Part shown: positions 34,105 through 40,852 of the stretch, piece after piece
Layout of the letters: each line of letters starts with the position of its first letter
How positions within the stretch are numbered: position 1 is the first letter of the stretch
Source: an uncultured Erythrobacter sp.
GTDB lineage: Bacteria; Pseudomonadota; Alphaproteobacteria; Sphingomonadales; Sphingomonadaceae
Length of the DNA stretch: 64,000 bases
Direction: 5' to 3'
Assembly: GCA_947488155.1 (NCBI GenBank)
Contig: CANKYK010000001.1
Span: 248,001-312,000 of the forward strand
Notes under the pieces: model-generated
Databases searched by the model: none
Told to the model about the DNA's origin: nothing
Seen by the model: the letters and a program-made list of their open reading frames with translations, nothing else
Translations under genes and position numbers: made by a program

Positions 34105-34320
34105 TCAGTCGGCAATCAGTCCAACTGCGATGTAGATCGGAATGGTCAGGCCAAAGCCAAGCAGTGTTGCCGCTACAAAGCCAATCCGAACGATGATTGG
34201 ATCGATGCCGGTGTAGTTTGCGATGCCGGCGCTAACGCCCATCAGTTTGCCATTGTGCTTATCCAGGCGAAATCCAGCGCGCGGCGGTTTGCCATTTGGC
34301 GATTTGGTTACGTTGTTCAT
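34105..34320 (-). CDS. pspC: PspC domain protein
   Basis: A 71-residue PspC-domain membrane protein. The core FRLDKHNGKLMGVSAGIANY (residues 17-36) and the hydrophobic helix PIIVRIGFVAATLLGFGLTI in parts match the domain closely. In E. coli, PspC senses membrane damage with PspB and controls PspA. Here there is no pspA or pspB next to it. Its ATG overlaps the stop of the upstream microprotein by four bases, so the two are translationally coupled. It is the last gene of a four-gene minus-strand unit with a sigma-54-like promoter, consistent with the sigma-54 control of classical psp operons. Confidence 0.9.
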   Translation of the reverse strand: MNNVTKSPNGKPPRAGFRLDKHNGKLMGVSAGIANYTGIDPIIVRIGFVAATLLGFGLTIPIYIAVGLIAD

Positions 34321-34445
34321 GCCATCACTCCAAATGCGAGTGCAGGAGAGGCTGGGATAATCGCCGTGGCCATGAACACAGCGGAGATTGCGATGGCCGA
34401 GACGGCTGCAAACACACGGCTGCTAAGGTCAATTGAAGCGAACAT
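34317..34445 (-). CDS. Membrane microprotein 1 (42 aa), third of a tandem family
   Basis: Forty-two residues beginning MFASIDLSSR, then a hydrophobic helix of about 20 residues (VFAAVSAIAISAVFMATAII) and PASP. It is clearly related to the two microproteins upstream (shared pattern R-x10-IS-x3-MA-x-AI-x-P-x-SP), with one extra residue before the Arg and a longer tail. The stop overlaps the pspC ATG (ATGA). An AAAGGAA lies about 11 bases upstream. Conservation of three tandem copies argues that it is a real gene. Probably a single-span inner-membrane peptide; function unknown. Confidence 0.65.
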   Translation of the reverse strand: MFASIDLSSRVFAAVSAIAISAVFMATAIIPASPALAFGVMA

Positions 34446-34501
34446 TTTGATTGGGTTTCCTTTGATTAGATTGATTGGTCGGTTCTGGTTCGATCAGAAA
34501 A

Positions 34502-34615
34502 TCAGGCAAACATTCCAGGTGAGCCGGGGACAATCGCACTGGCCATTACAATGGATGAAATTACGACTGAGAAAGCGGCTACGAGCAGGCGAGAAGCGAT
34601 GTCGTTGCTAAACAT
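34502..34615 (-). CDS. Membrane microprotein 2 (37 aa), second of a tandem family
   Basis: Thirty-seven residues beginning MFSNDIASR, followed by a hydrophobic helix (LLVAAFSVVISSIVMASAIV) and PGSPGMFA. It is the most diverged of the three related copies but keeps R, IS, MA, AI, P and SP at the same spacing. A ribosome site AAGGA lies seven bases upstream. It starts 35 bases after microprotein 3 and ends 56 bases before microprotein 1. Function unknown. Confidence 0.65.
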   Translation of the reverse strand: MFSNDIASRLLVAAFSVVISSIVMASAIVPGSPGMFA

Positions 34616-34650
34616 GATGTGGTCCTTTTGATGAAACGTTCGGCTTGGAA

Positions 34651-34764
34651 TTAAGCGAACAATTGTGGGCTGGCTGGGAGGATCGCTGTGGCCATGAACA
34701 CTGCCGAGATGGCGAGTGAGAAAGCTGCGGCGAAGAGGCGGTCTGAAGTATCGGTAGCGAACAT
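34651..34764 (-). CDS. Membrane microprotein 3 (37 aa), first of a tandem family
   Basis: Thirty-seven residues beginning MFATDTSDR, then a hydrophobic helix (LFAAAFSLAISAVFMATAIL) and PASPQLFA. A strong ribosome site AGGAG lies six bases before the ATG, which favours this start over a longer frame reaching 34908. It is the first gene after the sigma-54-like promoter at 34828-34843, with a leader of about 50 bases. It is nearest in sequence to microprotein 1. Function unknown. Confidence 0.68.
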   Translation of the reverse strand: MFATDTSDRLFAAAFSLAISAVFMATAILPASPQLFA

Positions 34765-34827
34765 TGTTGGTCTCCTTGGTCTTTGTTTCGTTCCTGGTGA
34801 GTTTGCCTCACTGGATGCCAAATACGT

Positions 34828-34843
34828 TGCAGGAGCCGTGCCA
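34828..34843 (-). promoter_or_regulatory. Sigma-54-like promoter of the microprotein/pspC unit
   Basis: On the minus strand TGGCACG-GCTC-CTGCA matches the sigma-54 consensus TGGCACG-N4-TTGCA except for one base, with the GG and GC doublets correctly spaced. The predicted start is near 34816, about 50 bases before microprotein 3. Confidence 0.6.
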
Positions 34844-34882
34844 AACTCAAAGAACGGCGGAATTCTGCCGTTTCTTGAGTTT
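34843..34882. repeat. 16-base inverted repeat in the recF/microprotein gap
   Basis: Arms at 34843-34858 (aaactcaaagaacggc) and 34867-34882 pair with one 2-base mismatch around an 8-base loop. It abuts the -24 element of the sigma-54-like promoter on its upstream side and could be an activator site. Confidence 0.6.
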
Positions 34883-34966
34883 ACAAGTTTTAACTTCATA
34901 TTCATCAAACCGAAAGGTTGGGAATTTTCACCATCTATTGGGATTTATATTTTCCGGTGGATTTTC

Positions 34967-36094
34967 ATGGCCATTCTTCACGCCCATGCTAACTCTGCGC
35001 GCTCTATGGCGCTCGAGAAGATTTCCCTCGAAAATTTCCGCAATCACGCGGGCAGTGAGCTCTCAAAGACCGCCAAGTTCAATCTCTTGGTCGGCGACAA
35101 TGGTGCTGGCAAAACCAATATCTTGGAGGCGCTATCGCTGCTCAGCCCTGGGCGCGGTATTCGGCGTGCGGCTCTGACCGAATTGGCACGGCAGAACTCA
35201 GAAGGGCCGAGCGCTGGCGGATTTGCGATCGGCGCGAGCCTGACCGAGCAAGGCCTCGTCAGCGCACGGATCGGCACATATGTCGAGCCTGACCAGCCGC
35301 GCCGCCGCCTGGTGCGGATCAATGGCGCCGATGCGAGCGCCAGCGCGCTCAGCGAATGGCTCGCCATTTCCTGGCTGACCCCAGCAATGGACGGCCTATT
35401 CATGGATTCAGCTGGCGCGCGCCGCCGCTTTGTTGATCGCATGACGCTGGCGATAGAGCCAGGCCACGCTAAATCCGTCTCTCAGCTCGAAACTGCCCTG
35501 CGCGAACGCAACAAGCTTCTTCAGGAACGCGGCGATGCACGCTGGCTTGATGCGATTGAGGCTCAGGCCGCTCAGCATGGCGCCGATGTTGCAGGCAATC
35601 GTATGGCTCTTATCGAAGCATTGGGCGTGGAGCTGTCCGCCCTTCCCGCTCAGCCATTCGCTCGCCCGGTCCTGACTTACCGCCCCGGCGGACCAATGGA
35701 AGCGCAGGCGCTGTGCGATGAGCTTGGCCGTCAACGCAGGCGCGATAGGGCCGCTGGACGCGCACTGACCGGGCCGCACCGCGATGAGCTAGATGTGGTT
35801 ATGGCCGGCTCCGGGCAGTCCGCCGCCTCGTGCTCCACTGGCGAGCAAAAGGCGATGCTGATCGCCATCACATTGGCGCACGGCGTTTTGGCTGCTGAAG
35901 GACGGCCTTCGGTCCTGTTGCTGGATGAAGTAGCCGCTCACCTGGATCCTGTGCGCCGCGCGGCTCTGTTTGAGCGTTTGGGGCAAGGTCGCGCGCAGGT
36001 CTGGATGACCGGCACGGAGCTATCGCCATTTGAAGAGGTCACAGCAGAGGCGGCAGTCTGGCAGGTGAGCAACGGAACGCTAAAGCGGCTCTAG
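34967..36094 (+). CDS. recF: DNA replication and repair protein RecF
   Basis: RecF is an SMC-like ATPase that with RecO and RecR loads RecA at gaps. The conserved part begins ALEKISLENFRNH, followed by the Walker A loop VGDNGAGKTNILEAL, and later the ABC-type signature SCSTGEQKAML and the Walker B VLLLDEVAAHLD. Two starts are possible: ATG 34967, which has a GGTGGA about seven bases upstream and adds 13 residues, or ATG 35006 directly before the conserved region (362 residues). A frame extending to 34688 crosses the microprotein genes and is not used. The gene ends overlapping the convergent esterase gene by four bases. Confidence 0.93.
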   Translation: MAILHAHANSARSMALEKISLENFRNHAGSELSKTAKFNLLVGDNGAGKTNILEALSLLSPGRGIRRAALTELARQNSEGPSAGGFAIGASLTEQGLVSARIGTYVEPDQPRRRLVRINGADASASALSEWLAISWLTPAMDGLFMDSAGARRRFVDRMTLAIEPGHAKSVSQLETALRERNKLLQERGDARWLDAIEAQAAQHGADVAGNRMALIEALGVELSALPAQPFARPVLTYRPGGPMEAQALCDELGRQRRRDRAAGRALTGPHRDELDVVMAGSGQSAASCSTGEQKAMLIAITLAHGVLAAEGRPSVLLLDEVAAHLDPVRRAALFERLGQGRAQVWMTGTELSPFEEVTAEAAVWQVSNGTLKRL

Positions 36095-36849
36095 TTCGCG
36101 CCGCTGCTCGCTTCCTCGTCCTGAGGCAAAGCGGCAGACACCTGATCCAAAGTCGCCGCGACCAAGCGGTCAATCCCTTCCTCAGTCGGATGGATCCGGT
36201 CGGATTGGAACAGGTCGGGCTCTTGATAGATATCCTCGAGCCAGAACGGGATCAGCGCCGCACCATATTCGCGCGCCAGCTCACCATACATGCCATCAAA
36301 CTCGGCCTGATATTCTGGGCCATAATTGGGCGGCGCGCGCATCCCCATCAGTAGAACCGGGATCTCCCGCGTTTTCAGCTCATCCAGCATCGCAACAAAG
36401 TTTACCCGCGTTTCATCCGGTTCGATCCCGCGCAGCAGATCATTCCCGCCAAGCTCCAGAATAAACAGGTCCGGCTGTTCTTCCTGCGCATCCAGCGTAA
36501 AGGAGAGCCGTTGCCGCCCGGCAGAACTGGTATCGCCAGAAATGCCCGCATTGGCGACCACCGCATTAATGCCAGCCGCACGCAAAGCACCCTGCAATTT
36601 TGCCGGATAGCTGTCTTCTTTGGCGACGTTGTAACCAGCGAACAGGCTATCCCCAAACGCGACAATGCGTCGCTCTGGACCTTCGACGGGAACTGGAGTG
36701 CCCGCTTGTGGGTTAGCAATGGCAATATCACCATTCCCTGCGCCAGCAGCGACCGTATCAGGAGCCTCACTGCCACATGCCGCCAAAGCCAGCACCAACA
36801 CGGGTGCTGCCAGTTTTAGCGGTTTCTTCGACCAAACGCTGATGCGCAT
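36091..36849 (-). CDS. TesA-like SGNH arylesterase, lipoprotein
   Basis: A 252-residue GDSL/SGNH hydrolase related to E. coli TesA, which acts on thioesters and esters in the periplasm. It has a lipoprotein signal ending LALAAC (Cys near residue 25), block I FGDSLFAGYN with the nucleophilic Ser, block II NAGISGDTSSAGRQRL, block III LELGGNDLLRG and block V DRIHPTEEG with the catalytic Asp and His. It is divergent from a ybbA-ybbP-like ABC pair, the same arrangement as tesA-ybbA-ybbP in E. coli. Alternative names are acyl-CoA thioesterase I or lysophospholipase L1. Confidence 0.9.
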   Translation of the reverse strand: MRISVWSKKPLKLAAPVLVLALAACGSEAPDTVAAGAGNGDIAIANPQAGTPVPVEGPERRIVAFGDSLFAGYNVAKEDSYPAKLQGALRAAGINAVVANAGISGDTSSAGRQRLSFTLDAQEEQPDLFILELGGNDLLRGIEPDETRVNFVAMLDELKTREIPVLLMGMRAPPNYGPEYQAEFDGMYGELAREYGAALIPFWLEDIYQEPDLFQSDRIHPTEEGIDRLVAATLDQVSAALPQDEEASSGAN

Positions 36850-36908
36850 CTATGAGCCTCCGACTTCAGTATCTTGTTTGCAACCCACCCCTATGCCATC
36901 TGGACCTT

Positions 36909-37622
36909 GTGAAAAACCCTTCTCTCGCGATCTCCGCACGTAACCTTAAACTCACCCTCGGTTCGGCCCAAGCGCCGGTCGATATCCTACGCGGTATCGA
37001 CCTCGACATTGCCACTGGCGAAGTCGTTGCGCTGCTCGGCCCATCCGGCTCTGGGAAAAGTTCGCTTATGGCGGTGCTTTCCGGGCTGGAGCGCGCAACC
37101 AGCGGCAGTCTCGATGTCGCAGGCGAGGATTTTGCCAACCTTGATGAGGATGGCCTTGCCCGCGCCCGGCGGGGACGGATCGGGATCGTGTTGCAAGCTT
37201 TCCACCTGCTCCCAACCATGACAGCAGCAGAAAACGTGGCCACTCCGATGGAGCTGTCTGGCGGCGAGCATCCACGAAAGCGTGCAGAAGCAGAATTGCA
37301 AGCGGTCGGGCTTGGCCACCGGATCGGCCATTATCCAACGCAATTGTCTGGCGGTGAACAACAACGCGTGGCCATTGCCCGCGCCATCGCGCCCCGCCCA
37401 AGCCTGATCTTCGCGGATGAGCCAACCGGCAACCTTGACGCCGCGACCGGCCAAGAGATTGTCGACCTGCTGTTTGAGCGCCGCGCAGAAACCGGCGCCA
37501 CTCTGCTTATCATCACCCACGATCCGAAACTCGCCGAAAGATGCGAGCGGGTGATCACCATGGCTGACGGCGTCATTGCGTCTGATACGTCGAACACTGC
37601 GGTTGGGGCATCTGCCGCGTGA
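36909..37622 (+). CDS. ABC transporter ATP-binding protein, YbbA/LolD-type
   Basis: A 237-residue ATPase of the MacB/LolD class. It shows Walker A LLGPSGSGKSSLMAVLSG, the Q-loop GIVLQAFHLLPTMTAAENV in parts, the signature LSGGEQQRVAIARAI, Walker B LIFADEPTGNLD and the H-loop ITHD. The GTG at 36909 is preferred over ATG 36852, which would leave two bases between divergent genes. Its stop overlaps the GTG of the permease gene by four bases. By position next to a TesA-like lipoprotein it matches E. coli YbbA, whose substrate is not established. Confidence 0.9.
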   Translation: MKNPSLAISARNLKLTLGSAQAPVDILRGIDLDIATGEVVALLGPSGSGKSSLMAVLSGLERATSGSLDVAGEDFANLDEDGLARARRGRIGIVLQAFHLLPTMTAAENVATPMELSGGEHPRKRAEAELQAVGLGHRIGHYPTQLSGGEQQRVAIARAIAPRPSLIFADEPTGNLDAATGQEIVDLLFERRAETGATLLIITHDPKLAERCERVITMADGVIASDTSNTAVGASAA

Positions 37623-40165
37623 GCACTGAGATATATTCGGCCACGCTTTCTTGGGGCAGCGCATGGCGGATTGCCCGGCGCGATCTCAACGCACGCTTTC
37701 GCGGCCTGCGCCTGCTGCTGGTGTGCATATTCCTCGGCACGGCAGCTCTCGCGGCGATCGGCACGCTGACGGCGGCGATTGAGCGCGAGCTGGAATCGAA
37801 CGGGCAAGAACTGCTCGGCGGCGATCTAGAAATTGAGATTTGGCAGCGCAGCCTCAACGAGCAGGAGCTAAGCGCGATCGGCGAATATGGCGAGATATCG
37901 GGCGGTACCCGCCTGCAAGCCATGGCCTCCAGCGGCGAAAACGCTGCACCGATTGAGCTGAAGGCCGTGGATCAGAAATGGCCGCTCTACGGCACGCTCA
38001 CTTTAAACGATGGCAGCACGACCGGCGCGCCATCGGGTAATAATGCCTATCTCGGCCAAGGCGCGATGGATCGGCTCGACATCGCTGTTGGCGAGACCTT
38101 CCGCGTCGGCACAGTCGATCTGATTGCCGCTGGCGTCATCGAGAACGAGCCTGACCGCCTGTCTGAAGGCTTCCAATTGGGGCCGACAATTATCGTCGCA
38201 GAGGACGTGCCAGGCCGCGCAGGCTTGCTAGAGCCGGGTTCCCTTTATGAAAGCAAATATCGCGTCGCTTTTGCCAACCAAGCCCGTGACCCCGGCGAGG
38301 TCGAAGAAGAGCTGACCGAAGTCTTCCCAAATTCCGGTTTCGACTTCCGTACCCGAGACCGCGCATCGCCTGGCGCAGACCGTTTTGTCCAGCGCATGAG
38401 TGACTTTCTGACGCTGGTTGGTCTGGCTGCTTTGGTTATTGCCGGGATCGGCATTGCTGGCGGCGTCTCCTCCTATCTGGAGGCCCGCAGAGGCAGCATT
38501 GCTACGCTAAAGGTGCTGGGCGCATCATCCACCGACATCGTCCGCATATACGCCATGCAAATCGCGGTTGCCGCGCTTATCGGCAGCGCAGCCGGGCTGA
38601 CCGTAGGCGTACTGGTGACTCCAGTGCTTGGCGCCGCCCTTGAAGGCTTGCTGCCGGTCGAAGCTGGCTTTGTGATTGAGCCTGCACCGCTACTGCTCGC
38701 GGCGGCTTACGGCTTGCTCGTTGCCTTTGCCTTTGCCGCAGCGCCGCTTTTGCGAGCACGCACTTTCCCTGCAATGGCTCTGATGCGCTCCAGCACTCCG
38801 CTGTCGAACACCGATTGGCGGCCATTGCTCTGGACCGGCGCAGGCATTGGTGCCGTCTGTATTTTGGCTCTAATCAGCACGAACCAGCTGGTTCTGACCG
38901 CTGGTTTCCTATTTGGCGCGGGCGGCGCGTTGCTCGCCCTCGGAACCTTGGGCATCGCAATCCAAAAGCTCGCGCGCAGTGCACCCCGGCCCAGCAATCC
39001 GTTGCTCCGCAGCGCAGTCACCAATCTGCATCGCCCCGGCGCGCCTACCGGCTCTTTGGTCACCGCGCTTGGTTTTGGCTTGGCTGCGTTTGTCCTATTG
39101 GCCGCTGTGCAAAGCGCGATTGATGGCAATATCCAAAGCCGCGTCCCAGCAGAGGCGCCCGATTACTTCGTGCTCGACGTGCCGCGCGAAGGGGAGGAGA
39201 CCTTTCGCGGTCTAATCGATGAGCAATTCCCTGGTTCCAATATTCGCGCCGTCCCGACCTTGCGTGGTTCCGTGCTTGCCTTTGGCCCCGAAGGCGCGAT
39301 GCAGCGCGTGGCCGACCTTGAAGAGATACCAGAAGGCGCATGGGCGCTGCGCGGCGAGCGCGGCCTCACCTATGCCGACGAACTGCCAGTCGGAAACAGC
39401 CTAACCGAAGGCGAATGGTGGGACGAGGGCCATTCTGGCGACCCGCTGGTGTCGATCGATGCGCAATTGGCCGAGGGAGCTGATCTGGGCATTGGCGACA
39501 AGCTGACGATTGGTGTTCTCGGGATTGAGCGCACCGTCACCGTTGCTAATATCCGAGAAATCGACTGGGAAAGCATGGGTTTCAACTATGCTCTCGTTTT
39601 CTCCGAAAACGCGATTTCCGACGCGCCGCACAATCTCGCGGCGACCATTGAGCTGCCCGCCTCCGCAGGCGATGAAGGGCGCGGCGAATTGCTCCGCGCA
39701 ATGGTGCGCGAGTTCCCGTCAAGCTCCGTGGTCGAGGTAAAGGACGTGCTGACCGAAGCGCGCACAATCCTGCAGCAGGTGGGCCTCGCGACCTTGGCTG
39801 CGGCTGCCGTCACAGTCCTCGCCGGACTGGCAGTGTTGATGGGCGCGATTGCAGCAGCGCGGGCCGCACGGATGCACGACACCGTCGTTCTGCGCGTGCT
39901 TGGAGCAAGCCGTAAGCAGGTACTGCTGATGCAGCTGGCAGAATATGGCCTGATCGCCGGTTTGCTGGCGTTGGTTGCGCTCGGCCTTGGTTCGGCGCTC
40001 GCTTGGGTGATTATCACCCAGCTATTTGAATTCGATTGGTTGCCAGCCTGGGGCGAAGTGCTGAGCGTGCTCGGCCTAGGTCTGTTTATGGTGCTGGCAT
40101 TCGCTCTGGGTGGCTCCCTGCCGCTGCTGCGCGCAAAACCGGCGCAGGCACTGAGAGAGCTTTAG
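37619..40165 (+). CDS. ABC transporter permease, FtsX/YbbP family
   Basis: An 848-residue permease with two FtsX-type cores, each with about four transmembrane helices: near residues 265-400 (FLTLVGLAALVIAGIGIAGG in part, then helices up to ALMRSSTPL) and near 715-845 (ATLAAAAVTVLAGLAVLMGA, YGLIAGLLALVALGLGSALA in part). An N-terminal helix (LRLLLVCIFLGTAALAAIGT) precedes a large periplasmic domain with MacB-like character, and a middle pair of helices lies at about 400-445. It is coupled to the ATPase gene by a 4-base overlap. Such transporters often extract lipids or lipoproteins rather than import; the substrate is unknown. Confidence 0.9.
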   Translation: MSTEIYSATLSWGSAWRIARRDLNARFRGLRLLLVCIFLGTAALAAIGTLTAAIERELESNGQELLGGDLEIEIWQRSLNEQELSAIGEYGEISGGTRLQAMASSGENAAPIELKAVDQKWPLYGTLTLNDGSTTGAPSGNNAYLGQGAMDRLDIAVGETFRVGTVDLIAAGVIENEPDRLSEGFQLGPTIIVAEDVPGRAGLLEPGSLYESKYRVAFANQARDPGEVEEELTEVFPNSGFDFRTRDRASPGADRFVQRMSDFLTLVGLAALVIAGIGIAGGVSSYLEARRGSIATLKVLGASSTDIVRIYAMQIAVAALIGSAAGLTVGVLVTPVLGAALEGLLPVEAGFVIEPAPLLLAAAYGLLVAFAFAAAPLLRARTFPAMALMRSSTPLSNTDWRPLLWTGAGIGAVCILALISTNQLVLTAGFLFGAGGALLALGTLGIAIQKLARSAPRPSNPLLRSAVTNLHRPGAPTGSLVTALGFGLAAFVLLAAVQSAIDGNIQSRVPAEAPDYFVLDVPREGEETFRGLIDEQFPGSNIRAVPTLRGSVLAFGPEGAMQRVADLEEIPEGAWALRGERGLTYADELPVGNSLTEGEWWDEGHSGDPLVSIDAQLAEGADLGIGDKLTIGVLGIERTVTVANIREIDWESMGFNYALVFSENAISDAPHNLAATIELPASAGDEGRGELLRAMVREFPSSSVVEVKDVLTEARTILQQVGLATLAAAAVTVLAGLAVLMGAIAAARAARMHDTVVLRVLGASRKQVLLMQLAEYGLIAGLLALVALGLGSALAWVIITQLFEFDWLPAWGEVLSVLGLGLFMVLAFALGGSLPLLRAKPAQALREL

Positions 40166-40167
40166 GC

Positions 40168-40206
40168 AAAGAAAAAGGGGAGCTAGCACCAGCAAGCCCC
40201 CCTCTT
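40168..40206. terminator. Terminator between the permease gene and the DUF805 gene
   Basis: A stem GGGG/CCCC plus AGC/GCT with a one-base bulge lies between 40174 and 40203, with five A on the left that give a T tract on the minus strand. It can serve the convergent DUF805 gene and possibly the permease gene. Confidence 0.5.
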
Positions 40207-40220
40207 AGTATTTATCGAGC

Positions 40221-40706
40221 CTATTCGAAAACCGAGGAACTGGTCGGGTTCTTTGGATCCGGACCAAACCGGTTTGGCCCTGCCGTACCTGGCAGACACA
40301 TAAGCACCAAAAACCCGATGCTAGCCAGAAAACCAACAAATGGGATCAGGCTCGCAACCATGACGCCGAGATACCACCAACCCGACATATCGCGATCATG
40401 CAAACGGCGGACGACAACCGCAATCGACGGGATGAAAATCGCCAAGGCGTAAATACCAAAGATACCAAGTAGCAAAGTGCTCATCACCCCGCCGCCAGAC
40501 AACGCATTTTCAATTGCTGCTGCTTCGGCCATCGGATCACCACTAGCGCCTGCAGCAAAAGAGGCGGACATCATCGAGAAGAAGAAAGGACCAATCAGCA
40601 CCGCACTGATGATCAGGTTAAGCAGCGCGAACATCCAATATTCTTTGCGCCGTGACCGGCCCTGAAAATCGGCATAGCGTTTCAGCGGTAAAATCATCCA
40701 TTCCAT
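40221..40706 (-). CDS. DUF805 family membrane protein
   Basis: A 161-residue membrane protein of the DUF805 family (E. coli YhaH/YhaI type), function unknown. The opening YADFQGRSRRKEYWMF is the family signature, followed by helices near residues 25-50, 70-95 and 115-140, with the conserved VVRRLHDRDMSGWWYL between the second and third. The C-terminus GPNRFGPDPKNP is also standard. The ATG at 40706 has a GGGG nine bases upstream; a longer frame to 40757 is not supported. Confidence 0.9.
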   Translation of the reverse strand: MEWMILPLKRYADFQGRSRRKEYWMFALLNLIISAVLIGPFFFSMMSASFAAGASGDPMAEAAAIENALSGGGVMSTLLLGIFGIYALAIFIPSIAVVVRRLHDRDMSGWWYLGVMVASLIPFVGFLASIGFLVLMCLPGTAGPNRFGPDPKNPTSSSVFE

Positions 40707-40791
40707 GTAAGTGATCCCCTCAAGTAGAAGTTCTAGCCCCGGATCCACGGGACACACGCCTTTTGCACCATACCTAGGTGTTTAGCGCAAT

Positions 40792-40823
40792 AAAAAAGGG
40801 GCCCGCCGTGCTGCGAGCCCCCT
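40792..40823 (-). terminator. Intrinsic terminator of the first TonB-dependent receptor gene
   Basis: On the minus strand GGGGCTCGC pairs with GCGGGCCCC (nine pairs, one G-U) around a 6-base loop and is followed by six T. Confidence 0.8.
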
Positions 40824-40852
40824 TTCATTGTCCTAAATTTGATCCGCAGGGA

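Noticed and set aside
34651..34908. Longer 85-residue version of microprotein 3
   Set aside because: The strong AGGAG lies before the internal ATG at 34764, only the last 37 residues match the two sister genes, and the extension would cover the promoter.
34688..34966. N-terminal extension of the recF frame
   Set aside because: It is antisense to the first microprotein gene and its promoter and adds residues not found in RecF.
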